DNA from: Vicinamibacteria bacterium | Lineage (GTDB): Bacteria > Acidobacteriota > Vicinamibacteria > Fen-336 | Reading direction: 5' to 3' | Assembly (NCBI GenBank): GCA_023701125.1 | Contig: JAMPXO010000025.1 | Span: 1-48,811 of the forward strand | Length of the DNA stretch: 48,811 bases | Shown: piece by piece, positions 27,398 to 37,469 of the stretch | Layout: every line of letters starts with the position of its first letter | Numbering within the stretch: the first letter of the stretch is position 1 | The notes under the pieces: model-generated | Told to the model about the DNA's origin: nothing | Database searches by the model: none | Seen by the model: only the letters and a program-made list of their open reading frames with translations | Program-made: the position numbers and the translations under genes

Positions 27398-27766
27398 TCA
27401 GATCCGCTCGGGCTCGGTGACGGTGCGGGGCTCGACGACCTCGCCGGTGTTGACGACGCCGCGGCGCTCGAAGAGCAGGACGTGGACCTCCTCGTCCGCC
27501 ACCGGCTTGTGTTCGACCCCGCGCGGCACGACGACGAGCTGGCCGGGGCCGAACTCGACCGCGCCGTCGCGGAACTCGATCCGCAGCCGGCCGGCGAGCA
27601 CGAGGAACAGCTCGTCTTCGTGCTCGTGGCGGTGCCAGACGAACTCGCCGTGCAGCTTCGCCACCTTGACTTCGTGGTCGTCGACGCTGGCCACCACCTT
27701 CGGCGTCCACGTCTGGGCGAACGACGCGAGCCTGGCGCCGAGGTCGACGACCGGCGGCGCGGGCAT
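27398..27766 (-). CDS. Cupin-domain protein
   Basis: This 122-residue single cupin barrel shows the metal motif WHRHEHEDELFLVLAG (His-His-Glu) and the second motif GQLVVVPRGVEHKPV with its His. It begins at ATG 27766, sharing one base with the stop of the DinB-family gene (TGATG), so it is probably translated by reinitiation. Small cupins of this type are isomerases, dioxygenases or binding proteins; the substrate is unknown. Confidence 0.9.
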   Translation of the reverse strand: MPAPPVVDLGARLASFAQTWTPKVVASVDDHEVKVAKLHGEFVWHRHEHEDELFLVLAGRLRIEFRDGAVEFGPGQLVVVPRGVEHKPVADEEVHVLLFERRGVVNTGEVVEPRTVTEPERI

Positions 27767-28266
27767 CAGCCGCGCCCGCCGGCCGCCTTCCAGGCCTCCA
27801 CGTTGCGCTCGATCTGCCGCGCGTGGTTCTCGACGTGGAGCGAGTAGCTGCGCAGCCAGTCGCAGGCGGAGTAGGCGCCGGACTCCGTGTGGCGCCCCAC
27901 CCTGGCCCACGCCGCCTCGGGCAGGCGGCGGGCGAGCGCCGCCGTGTGGGCGCGCACCGCGTCGACGACGGCCAGCGCGAGTTCGACCGGGTGCGCGTGG
28001 TAGTCGTGCTCGCGGGCCCACGCTTCCTGGTCGTAGGCCACGATCAGCGGTTCCTTCTCCGTGACCACGTAACGCAGCCGCAGCGCCGCGTTGGCCTCCG
28101 AGTCGGCGCAGTGGACGACCACCTCGTGGGCGGACCACTTGCCCGGCCCCGGCCGCCACTGGCGCGCCTCGGTCGGCACCGCATCCCAGGCCGCGCGCAG
28201 CCGCCGCGAGCCCTCTTCGTACTGGCGCAGCAGCGGCTCGCGCTCGGTCGCGGACAGGATCGACAT
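27766..28266 (-). CDS. DinB-family protein (four-helix metal-binding)
   Basis: This 166-residue protein has the DinB/YfiT-like four-helix bundle with three spaced His residues that usually bind a divalent metal: KWSAHEVVVHCADSE, the HDYHAHPVELA region, and SLHVENHARQIERN near the C-terminus. Family members include thiol-dependent S-transferases and proteins of unknown function. It lies between homoserine dehydrogenase (44-base gap) and the cupin (one-base overlap), so the three probably form one operon. Confidence 0.85.
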   Translation of the reverse strand: MSILSATEREPLLRQYEEGSRRLRAAWDAVPTEARQWRPGPGKWSAHEVVVHCADSEANAALRLRYVVTEKEPLIVAYDQEAWAREHDYHAHPVELALAVVDAVRAHTAALARRLPEAAWARVGRHTESGAYSACDWLRSYSLHVENHARQIERNVEAWKAAGGRG

Positions 28267-28310
28267 GTTCTTTTCTCCCGAGCCCCCGGGAAAGTGCGGA
28301 CGTCCGGCGG

Positions 28311-29354
28311 CTAGCGCTTCTTCGGCGCCTCGACGATGCGCAGCAGGTCGGACAGCAGCGCGTACGCGGTCTGGTCGACGCCGCCGCGGCCCTCGACGAT
28401 GGCCACCTCGCGCATCAGGTCGGTCTCCAGCACCAGCACGCCGTCGACGTCGTCGAGCGCCAGCGGATCGCCCGCGGCGACGGCCTCGGGGCCCACGGAG
28501 ATGCGGATGCGGCCCGCCTCGCGGCGCGCGCGAGCGACCAGCCGCAGCCGCTCGCCGCGGGCGCGGGCCTCGCGGGCCTCGCGCTCGACCCCGGGCCCGA
28601 TCCCGGCGCGGACCACGTCCGCCGGCTTGACGTCCGCGTCGAGCAGGGCGTTGGCGAGGGCGCAGGCCTTGACCGCGGCATCCCAGCCGTCGACGTCGAG
28701 CGAGGGGTCGGCCTCGGCGACGCCCAGCTTCTGCGCGTCCGCCAGCGCCTCCTCGTAGCTGAGGCCGCGCGAGGCGTCGGACAGGATGCGGGTCGTGGTC
28801 GAGTTGAGCAGCCCGCGGAAGCCGTTGATCTTCGCGCCGCGCAGACAGCGCTCGGCCAGGTTGAAGATCGGCGTGCCGTCCATCACCACGCCCTCGTGCA
28901 GGAACTCGACCTTCTTCGCCCGGGCCAGCGCCATCAGCTTCTTGCGCGCGAAGGCCACCGGCCCCTTGTTGGCGGTGATCACGTGCAGGCCGCGGCCGAG
29001 CGCCGCCTTGATGTGGGCGGTCGCGGGCTCTCCGGCGCGCACGTCGAGGGTCGAGATCTCGATCACCACGTCCGCCGGCACGGCCTTGACGAACTCGAGG
29101 GCCGAGGCGGGCGCCTTGCGACCGCGGTGCAGCGGGTCGAGCGGGCGGCCGGCTTTCACGAGGTGGAGGGCCTTGCCGAGCGGCAGGCCCTTGGGGTCGA
29201 TCGCCATGCCGTGACGGCGAGTGGCGATGCCCGTGACCTGCACGGCCGCTCCCGCAGCGCGCAGCTCCTTGCCGTAGCGACCGGCGAGCTGCTCCACGAA
29301 GTAACGACCGACGTTGCCGAACCCGACCAGGGCGAGACGGAGGGGACGTGCCAT
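28311..29354 (-). CDS. Homoserine dehydrogenase (no ACT domain)
   Basis: This 347-residue protein has an N-terminal Rossmann fold (LALVGFGNVGRYFVEQL), the dehydrogenase segments VVIEIST and HVITANKGPVA, and the catalytic family signature around residues 190-240: LNSTTTRILSDASRGLSYEEALADAQKLGVAEADPSLDVDGWDAAVK. It reduces aspartate semialdehyde to homoserine, the branch point to threonine and methionine. It is shorter than the common 430-residue enzymes because the C-terminal ACT regulatory domain is absent, so feedback inhibition by threonine through that domain is not expected. No threonine-pathway neighbours are present. Confidence 0.92.
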   Translation of the reverse strand: MARPLRLALVGFGNVGRYFVEQLAGRYGKELRAAGAAVQVTGIATRRHGMAIDPKGLPLGKALHLVKAGRPLDPLHRGRKAPASALEFVKAVPADVVIEISTLDVRAGEPATAHIKAALGRGLHVITANKGPVAFARKKLMALARAKKVEFLHEGVVMDGTPIFNLAERCLRGAKINGFRGLLNSTTTRILSDASRGLSYEEALADAQKLGVAEADPSLDVDGWDAAVKACALANALLDADVKPADVVRAGIGPGVEREAREARARGERLRLVARARREAGRIRISVGPEAVAAGDPLALDDVDGVLVLETDLMREVAIVEGRGGVDQTAYALLSDLLRIVEAPKKR

Positions 29355-29622
29355 AACGAGGCGAGATTGTAACCAAATCGCCGCGTTCGGCGCGGCACGA
29401 GTCGGCATTGGGCGAAGCCAGGGCGAAAACGACCCCGGCTCACGGCTCGCCCGGGCCCCGGGCCGCGTGTGCCTTTTTACAGGCGGGATGTGGCTTTGCG
29501 GTTGCCCGGCCCGGGACCGGTCATGTAGTTTGAGGGGGTCCGTGCTTTCGCGGGCCCTGTAAGGGGATGTCCTCGTCCGCGCCCGGTCCGTCCGGGGGCC
29601 GGGGAATGCCCCAGGAGTGTGC
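29355..29622. other. Divergent intergenic region with GC palindrome and leader
   Basis: This 268-base gap separates homoserine dehydrogenase (minus) from the lipoprotein gene (plus). It holds a perfect 7-1-7 palindrome GCCCGGG-C-CCCGGGC (29449-29463) with a TTTTT run starting ten bases later (29473-29477), and a GC-rich leader before the lipoprotein. No convincing -35/-10 pair, riboswitch or small gene was recognised. Confidence 0.4.
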
Positions 29623-30516
29623 ATGACGTATTCGTCGTTCCGGCGCCCGAGCGCCGCGCTCGTCCTCCTGCTGCTGACGGCCTGCGGCGGAGGCGGTTCT
29701 TCTTCTCCCTCAGCGCCCAGCAACCCCATCACCAACACCACTCCGACCCCGACCCCGGCGCCCACCGCGACCGCGACGCCGACCCCCGTCCCCGGCGGCG
29801 GCGCCACCGCCAGTTGCGCGCTCGGCTACGGCGTGTGGGACGCGCCGTGCTCGCGCAACGCTGGGCAGTTCCTGACCGACGTGATGGCGGCGATCGACCA
29901 GCTCCAGAAGGAGAAGCCGACGCTGTTCGACACCACCCAGGTGGCCGGCGGCAACGCCGAGCAGTGGCGCGTGACCGACGCCGCGGGCTACTACGAGGGC
30001 GTGCTCGGCATCCTGCGCCGCAACGGCTTCTGCGCCAGCCTCTCGGGCACGATGATCCAGGTCAAGAACAGCAACTCCTTCTCGGAGGACTTCGACATCC
30101 TGCTGAGTTCGGGTCACGTGCGGCGCGGCGACGCCGCCTACCGCAACACCTGCCAGCCGGCCTCGTTCCCGATCGACCCCACGGAGATGATCGCCCGCGT
30201 CCGCGTCGGCTTCTTCGAGATCCGCTGCCTCGATGGCCGCACCCCGCCGCGCAACGGCGAGAACACGCTGCCGATCGGCTGCCTGGGCACGGTTACGGCC
30301 AGCCCCAAGGACAAGGACGAGCACGACGTGCCCGCCTCCGTTCACGGCCCCGACATCGAGTGGGAGCTGGTCCAGGACGGCTTCATCGCGGACATCGAGA
30401 ACGACCCGGTCAGCACCTTCAACAAGTTCGTGTCGGCCCACAACCCGGGCACGTTCGAGCTGTGCGCCACCGTGCAGACGATCCGCGGCTGCATGAGGGC
30501 CACGGTCACCCAGTAG
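29623..30516 (+). CDS. Cysteine-rich lipoprotein of unknown function
   Basis: This 297-residue protein starts at ATG 29623, five bases after the ribosome-binding site CCAGGAG; an in-frame GTG at 29617 is less well placed. A lipoprotein signal ends in LLTAC with Cys21, followed by Gly/Ser and then a Pro-Thr-rich low-complexity linker (about residues 25-60, NTTPTPTPAPTATATPTPVP). The mature globular part has eight cysteines, consistent with four disulfides in an oxidising compartment. I recognise no family. It is ten bases upstream of the TPR-cNMP gene on the same strand, so the two are likely cotranscribed. Confidence 0.8.
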   Translation: MTYSSFRRPSAALVLLLLTACGGGGSSSPSAPSNPITNTTPTPTPAPTATATPTPVPGGGATASCALGYGVWDAPCSRNAGQFLTDVMAAIDQLQKEKPTLFDTTQVAGGNAEQWRVTDAAGYYEGVLGILRRNGFCASLSGTMIQVKNSNSFSEDFDILLSSGHVRRGDAAYRNTCQPASFPIDPTEMIARVRVGFFEIRCLDGRTPPRNGENTLPIGCLGTVTASPKDKDEHDVPASVHGPDIEWELVQDGFIADIENDPVSTFNKFVSAHNPGTFELCATVQTIRGCMRATVTQ

Positions 30517-30526
30517 GAGTCCAGCA

Positions 30527-31630
30527 ATGGTCCTCGGCCTGTTCGGTGGATCGGACGTCGGGGACCTGATCGCGAAGAAGAAGTACGCGCGGGCCATCGA
30601 GGTCCTCGGCGAGCAGTTGCGCCGCGGCTCCTCCGACCCGCGCGTGCGCAACCAGCTCGCGGACGTGCTGATCATGGCCGGCCGCGAGAAGGAAGCCGTG
30701 CCGGTCCTGATCGCGCTGGCCGACGATTACGCGCGGGACAACCAGGCCCCGCGCGCGATCGCGCTGCTGAAGAAGATCGAGCGCATCGACCCCGGCCGCC
30801 GCGACGTCGACCAGAAGCTGGCGTCGCTGATCCGGGACAAGAAGCCGAAGCCGAAGCCCGGCGCCGCGGGTGGCGGCTGGCAACCGTACGAGGAGGGCGG
30901 CCTGTCCACGGGCGGCGCTGTCTTCGACCCCTCCCACTTCGAGCCCTCTCCGTACACGGGCCAGGAGTCGGTGGCCGCCGCCAGGCAGGCGTCGTGGCAG
31001 GCGGACGTCGGCACCAAGTCGGAGGCGCCGGCCGCGGCGCCCGACTTCCCCGCCATCCAGCTCCCGCCGGAGCCCGACGAACCACCCGTGTTCTCGAGCG
31101 AGATGTTCCGCGGCCAGGTCCTCGACGTGATCCAGGAAGTGCTCAAGGCGCCGCAGCCCGGCCCCCCGGCCGCGCCTGCGCCACCGCCGCCGGCCGCGGG
31201 TGAAGAGCCGCTGATCGAGGTCGAGCCCGAGCCCGAGCTGGTCTCGAGCCCGCTGTTCGGCGACATGTCCGAGGACGAGCTGATCGCCTTCATGCGCGGC
31301 CTGCGGCTGCTCAGCTTCGAGCCGGGCGACGTGATCCTGACCGAGGGACACCCCGGCGACTCGCTGTTCGTGGTCTCGAGCGGCCTGGTCAAGGCCTTCG
31401 TCAACGACGCCAACCCCACCGGCCAGCGCCTCGCCCGCACGATGAAGGATGGCGACTTCTTCGGCGAGATCTCGATCCTGTCGGGCAAGCCGCGGACGGC
31501 CACCGTGACCGCCGCGACCCGCGTCGAGCTGCTCGAGATGGACCGCCCCACGCTCGACGAGATGCTGAAGTCCCAGCCGCGCATCATGCAGGTGCTGCAG
31601 GACTTCTACATCGCCCGCGCGACGGCCTGA
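30527..31630 (+). CDS. TPR-like repeat protein with C-terminal cNMP-binding domain
   Basis: This 367-residue protein has helical TPR-like repeats at about 1-110 (AKKKYARAIEVLGEQLRRGSSDPRVRNQLADVLIMAG, PRAIALLKKIERIDPGRRDV), a Pro/Ala-rich linker, and a cyclic-nucleotide-binding domain at about 235-360 (SPLFGDMSEDELIAFMRGLRLLSFEPGDVILTEGHPGDSLFVVSSG, FFGEISILSGKPRTATVTAAT). The R-T-A segment corresponds to the phosphate-binding cassette. No DNA-binding or catalytic domain is seen, so it is probably a ligand-responsive scaffold. The 963-residue protein at 32194-35085 repeats this architecture, indicating duplication. Confidence 0.88.
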   Translation: MVLGLFGGSDVGDLIAKKKYARAIEVLGEQLRRGSSDPRVRNQLADVLIMAGREKEAVPVLIALADDYARDNQAPRAIALLKKIERIDPGRRDVDQKLASLIRDKKPKPKPGAAGGGWQPYEEGGLSTGGAVFDPSHFEPSPYTGQESVAAARQASWQADVGTKSEAPAAAPDFPAIQLPPEPDEPPVFSSEMFRGQVLDVIQEVLKAPQPGPPAAPAPPPPAAGEEPLIEVEPEPELVSSPLFGDMSEDELIAFMRGLRLLSFEPGDVILTEGHPGDSLFVVSSGLVKAFVNDANPTGQRLARTMKDGDFFGEISILSGKPRTATVTAATRVELLEMDRPTLDEMLKSQPRIMQVLQDFYIARATA

Positions 31631-31645
31631 ACGTTCGGCCCGCGC

Positions 31646-32197
31646 TCAGCGCGCGGGTGGTGACGGCGGCGGCGGACACGCGGACACTCCGCGCTGCGCG
31701 CGCCGCGCCTCCAGCGCCTGCCCGATCCGCGCGAGCTGCTCCGCGCTCAGGTTCCGCTGCAACGTCTCGTAGAAGGCGCGCTCCTCGTAGCGGACGTGGT
31801 CGTCGAGCAGCGGGCCGAGTTCGCCACACACGAGCCGCACGTCCTCGTCGCGCTCGAGCGCCATCGCGAGCGACGCGGCCAGGGCCTCCATCTCGCGGTG
31901 CTCGTCCGCGATCCGCTGCACGCCTTCGGGGTCGAACCCGCGCGCCGCGGGCAGCAGCTCCTGCTCTTCGTCGGCGAAGTGAAAGCACATCTCCGCCTCC
32001 CAGGTCGCGAGGAACGCGCGGGCCGCGGCGACGACGGCCGGGTCGCCCGCGACCCGCTGCGCGGCGCGCTTGAGGTCGAGGGCGCGGACCAGCACTCCGT
32101 GGTGCTCGCGGGAGAGGGCGACGAGGGCGGGGTCGCGGCGCAGGCCGCGGGTGCCGGGGGCCAGCGCGGGCACGACTCGCGCCGGGCGCTCGCTCAC
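31646..32197 (-). CDS. Hemerythrin-like HHE-domain protein
   Basis: This 183-residue protein starts at GTG 32197, overlapping the stop of the upstream cNMP protein (GTGA). Two HHE motifs are visible: LSREHHGVLVRAL with CFHFADEEQELLP, and ADEHREMEALAAS with LLDDHVRYEERAFYETL. These provide the His and Glu ligands of a di-iron centre. Such proteins sense or bind oxygen, nitric oxide or iron. Overlap with the double-cNMP gene suggests that both work in one signalling or stress unit. The C-terminus is a short Pro-rich tail. Confidence 0.88.
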   Translation of the reverse strand: MSERPARVVPALAPGTRGLRRDPALVALSREHHGVLVRALDLKRAAQRVAGDPAVVAAARAFLATWEAEMCFHFADEEQELLPAARGFDPEGVQRIADEHREMEALAASLAMALERDEDVRLVCGELGPLLDDHVRYEERAFYETLQRNLSAEQLARIGQALEARRAQRGVSACPPPPSPPAR

Positions 32198-35085
32198 GCC
32201 GGGCGGTGGCCGCGCAGTTGCGCGGCCTCGGCGCTCTGCGCGCGCTCGCGCGAGATCGCCTCCAGCACCTCGCGCATCCGCGGGTGGCGCGCGGTGCAGG
32301 CCGCCAGCGCCTCGTGGGTCAGCTCCAGGAGCTCGCCGCGGGTCGCCGCGATCACGGTGGCGCGGCGGGGCTGGCCCGAGATCGCCGCCATCTCGCCGAA
32401 GAAGGCGCCGTCGCGCAGCACCGCCAGCCGGGCGGTGTCGCCGCGCGGCGTGCGCACGAACACCTTGACGACCCCCGTCGCCAGGATGAACACGCTGGCG
32501 CCGGGCTCGCCCTCGCTGATCAGGATCTCGCCCGCCTCGACCGGCACCAGCCGCAACTGCTGGACCAGCGCCAGCAACTCGTCCTCGGCGAGGCCCTCGA
32601 ACAGCGGGCTCGCGCGCAGGCCGCGGCCGTAGGAGCGGGTGGCCGCGGGTGCGACCTCCGGCGCCAGCGGCGGCGCCTTCTTGACCTGTTCGCGGACCAC
32701 GTCGACCAGCCAGTCGCCGAAGCTGGCCGCGGTGCGCGGGCCACGCCGCGGGGCGGCGGGCGCGGGCGCCGCCGCCACGGCGGGCGCAGCGGCCGCGGGC
32801 ACGGGTGGCACCGACGGGGGTTTGGGGGCGGAGGAGGCCGGAGTCGTCCGACGGAGCCCCCATGGGACCGGCGACGGGGTCTCCCCGGCGCCGGAACCCG
32901 ACGGTGGCTCCCGGCGCGGCCGCTTGAGCGGGGCCAGGTTCACCTCTTCGATGTAGCGCTTCTGCAGCCCCTCGATCTTCTTGAGGATCGCGACGGCTTT
33001 CTCGGGGAAGCCCTGGCGCACCAGCTCGTCGGCGAGGCCGACCAGCACGGCGACCGCGTCTTCCTCCTTGCCCGCGCGCAGCAGCGCGTCGGCCAGCCGC
33101 AACTGCATCTTCGGGTCCCAGTGGCTCTCGCCGAAGTGGGCCAGCAGCACCTCGTTGGCGCGCTTGCGGGTGTTCTCCGCGTCGAGCACCACCGCCCGCA
33201 CGGCCGCGTTCTCCGGTGCGCTGGCGCGGGCGATGTACGCCGCCTCCAGGCGGTCGCGCACGCGCGGGTGAGTGGCGGCCATCGCGTCGAGGGTCGGCTG
33301 CGACAGCTCCAGGCACTCCACCCAGTCGGCGGCGACGACGGTGGCCGAGCGCGGCTGGCCGGTGAGCGCGGAGACCTCGCCGAACCACTCGCCTTCGCCG
33401 AGCCGCGCCACCTCGACGTTGCGGCCGATCGGGTTGCGCACGTAGACCCGCGCGTCGCCGGTGGTCAGCACGAACAGGCTGTTGCCCGGAGCGCCTTCGC
33501 TGACCAGCACGTCTCCGGGGTCGAAGGTCCGCAGCGTCAACCCCTCGACGACCGCCATCAGCTCGTCCTGCGCCAGCTCGCCGAACAGCGGCGTGGCCAG
33601 CAGCCGCCGGCTCATGTCGAGGTAGTGGCGGGCGTCGACCCGCACCGGCCGTTCCTCTTCATCCAGCGCGTCGATCAGCGGCTCGGCGTCGGCCGCCGAC
33701 GCTTCCGCGGGGCGCTGCAGCACGTCCTGCACGAGGTCGAGCAACTGCTCCTGGAAGGCCGACTCGTCGAGGCCCTCACCTGCCGCGGCGGGCAGGGCTT
33801 CGAGCAGCGACTCGGGCGCGGCGGGCGCGGGTTCGGCGGGCGGCGGCGGGGCCGGCTCGGACGCGGCAAGCAGCGGCTCGTCGTCCTCGGCCTGGACCTC
33901 GACCTCGCCGGCCTCCGGCTCGATTTCGGGCTCGACATCGGGCTCGGGTTCGACACGCGGCTCTTCGGCGTCCGGGCCCGCCATCGGCGCCGGTTCGGCA
34001 GGCGTCTCGGGCGCCGCAGTCGCGGGAGGCGCTTCGCGCTGTTCCGCTTCGTCGTCGTCGCGGGCGAGGAACCAGCGCAACGCGCCCTTGAAGCGGTCGA
34101 TGCCGGATTCTTCGGCCGCGCTCGGCGGCGGGATCTCGGCGGTCGCGGGCGCTGCTTCCGGGGCGGCGGGCGCGGACTCCACCGGTTCACCCACGGGCGC
34201 GGGCTCCACGCTCTCGACGGGCGGGGCTTCGGGCGCTGCGGGCTCCGCGGACGCGCTCGGCGCAACGGGGGCGGCCTCGACCGGGAACTCGGTCGCGTCG
34301 GACGGGACGGGGGCTTCAGCCGGCTTCGGCTCGTCGTCCACCAGTGAAGAAAGGAAGCGGCGGAACACGTTGCGCAGGCGACCGCCGGCCGGCTTCGCGG
34401 GCTCGAGTGGCGACGGGGGCTCGGAGTCCGACGTCGCGGGAGGGGCGAGGTCCAGCTCGGGTTCGGGCGGGGGAGGTTCGAATGTCGGGGTCGGTTCGGC
34501 GGGCGGGGTCGGCTCGGCGGACGGGGCCTCGTCCACGGTCGGGGTGGGTTCGGCGGGCGGGGTCTGCTCGGCGGGCGGGGGGACCGCCGGCATCGGCGCG
34601 TCGAAAGAGAGGCCCGGAGGCGGGACCGACAGGTCGATCGCCGCCATCTGCGCCAGCGTGTCGTCGCCCGGCGCCTCGCCGATCTCCTCGATGCCGAACA
34701 GCGGCACCGGCATCGGGCGCGGGGTCGCCGCTCCCCCGGAGCCACCTATCTGCCGCTGCTGTTCCTGGACCAGCGCCGCGATTCGCTGTGCCACGTCGGC
34801 TCGTCCGGGCTCGACCTTGTCCACCCGCTTCAGGATCGCGATCGCCTTGGCCACGAAGCCGTCGCGCTGCAGCTCGTCGGCGAGCGCCACCAGGATCGGG
34901 CACGCCTCGGCGGGTCGGCCGGCCTGGATCAGCAGGTCGGCGAGCTGGAGCCGGACCTTCTCGGAAGGCGCGCGGCCCTCGAGCTGCTGGCGCAGTTCCT
35001 CGATCGCCTTCGCCCGCCGCTTGCGGGCGAGGATCTCCGACACATTCGACTCGATCGGCGAGTTGAGCCAGTCGATCGGCGGCAT
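32194..35085 (-). CDS. Large TPR protein with two cNMP-binding domains and long acidic Pro-rich linker
   Basis: This 963-residue protein begins [18 protein letters not shown]. Residues about 15-110 are TPR-like ([35 protein letters not shown]). About 115-480 is a low-complexity Pro/Glu/Ala linker, the first cNMP domain is about 500-615 ([41 protein letters not shown]), a second TPR-like unit is about 640-710 and a second cNMP domain is about 825-945 ([41 protein letters not shown]). It thus contains two tandem copies of the 30527 gene architecture. The linker near residues 724-757 is encoded by repeat element R3. It is divergent from sufB and overlaps the hemerythrin gene. Confidence 0.87.
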   Translation of the reverse strand: MPPIDWLNSPIESNVSEILARKRRAKAIEELRQQLEGRAPSEKVRLQLADLLIQAGRPAEACPILVALADELQRDGFVAKAIAILKRVDKVEPGRADVAQRIAALVQEQQRQIGGSGGAATPRPMPVPLFGIEEIGEAPGDDTLAQMAAIDLSVPPPGLSFDAPMPAVPPPAEQTPPAEPTPTVDEAPSAEPTPPAEPTPTFEPPPPEPELDLAPPATSDSEPPSPLEPAKPAGGRLRNVFRRFLSSLVDDEPKPAEAPVPSDATEFPVEAAPVAPSASAEPAAPEAPPVESVEPAPVGEPVESAPAAPEAAPATAEIPPPSAAEESGIDRFKGALRWFLARDDDEAEQREAPPATAAPETPAEPAPMAGPDAEEPRVEPEPDVEPEIEPEAGEVEVQAEDDEPLLAASEPAPPPPAEPAPAAPESLLEALPAAAGEGLDESAFQEQLLDLVQDVLQRPAEASAADAEPLIDALDEEERPVRVDARHYLDMSRRLLATPLFGELAQDELMAVVEGLTLRTFDPGDVLVSEGAPGNSLFVLTTGDARVYVRNPIGRNVEVARLGEGEWFGEVSALTGQPRSATVVAADWVECLELSQPTLDAMAATHPRVRDRLEAAYIARASAPENAAVRAVVLDAENTRKRANEVLLAHFGESHWDPKMQLRLADALLRAGKEEDAVAVLVGLADELVRQGFPEKAVAILKKIEGLQKRYIEEVNLAPLKRPRREPPSGSGAGETPSPVPWGLRRTTPASSAPKPPSVPPVPAAAAPAVAAAPAPAAPRRGPRTAASFGDWLVDVVREQVKKAPPLAPEVAPAATRSYGRGLRASPLFEGLAEDELLALVQQLRLVPVEAGEILISEGEPGASVFILATGVVKVFVRTPRGDTARLAVLRDGAFFGEMAAISGQPRRATVIAATRGELLELTHEALAACTARHPRMREVLEAISRERAQSAEAAQLRGHRPA
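32813..32915 (+). repeat. Double-hairpin dispersed repeat, copy R3 (inside a gene)
   Basis: This copy carries GGGGGTTTGGGGGCGGAGGAG, a 7-bp hairpin TGGGGGC (32823-32829) / GCCCCCA (32856-32862), a 12-bp stem with one mismatch (CCGGCGACGGGG 32868-32879 / CCCCGGCGCCGG 32883-32894, TCT loop) and the tail GGAACCCGACGGTGGCTC shared with R2. It lies antisense within the 963-residue protein gene and encodes an in-frame Pro/Ser-rich linker between the second TPR-like and second cNMP units. Confidence 0.72.
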
Positions 35086-35113
35086 CGCAGGAATCCCGAA
35101 GAAGAAGTGGGAA

Positions 35114-35136
35114 GGCGAGGCTATGCGCGCCTCGCC
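35114..35136. other. Intergenic hairpin between the cNMP gene and sufB
   Basis: GGCGAGG (35114-35120) and CCTCGCC (35130-35136) form a perfect 7-bp stem with a 9-base loop. It lies in the divergent promoter region, nearer the cNMP gene, and could be an operator or a leader structure for either direction. No factor can be assigned. Confidence 0.35.
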
Positions 35137-35156
35137 CGAGGGTCAACCTCGCAAAC

Positions 35157-35185
35157 TTGACTTTTTCGTGCAGATTGACGATTCT
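35157..35185 (+). promoter_or_regulatory. Candidate promoter of the suf operon
   Basis: TTGACT (35157-35162), a 17-base spacer and GATTCT (35180-35185) give a plausible sigma-70-type promoter about 50 bases before the sufB start. The stretch is AT-richer than its surroundings. I see no confident IscR-type operator, though the region holds two TTGAC words (35157 and 35175-35179) that a regulator could read. Confidence 0.35.
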
Positions 35186-35236
35186 CCGATCTGCGCCCGG
35201 CCCCGGGCGCCGCCTTTGAAGGACTCCCCGCCCGCC

Positions 35237-36676
<1,440 letters not shown>

Positions 36677-36698
36677 CGGCAACAGGAATCGAAGAGAG

Positions 36699-37465
<767 letters not shown>

Positions 37466-37469
<4 letters not shown>

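Noticed and set aside
29445-29480. Palindrome followed by TTTTT as an intrinsic terminator
   Set aside because: The T-run is ten bases from the stem and the site lies between divergent genes, where neither direction needs a terminator; kept only as an intergenic note.
33820-34620. Pro/Glu/Ala repeats in the 963-residue protein as a possible minisatellite
   Set aside because: The short motif (PTPPAEPTP-like) recurs irregularly and looks like a low-complexity protein linker rather than a tandem DNA repeat of fixed unit.
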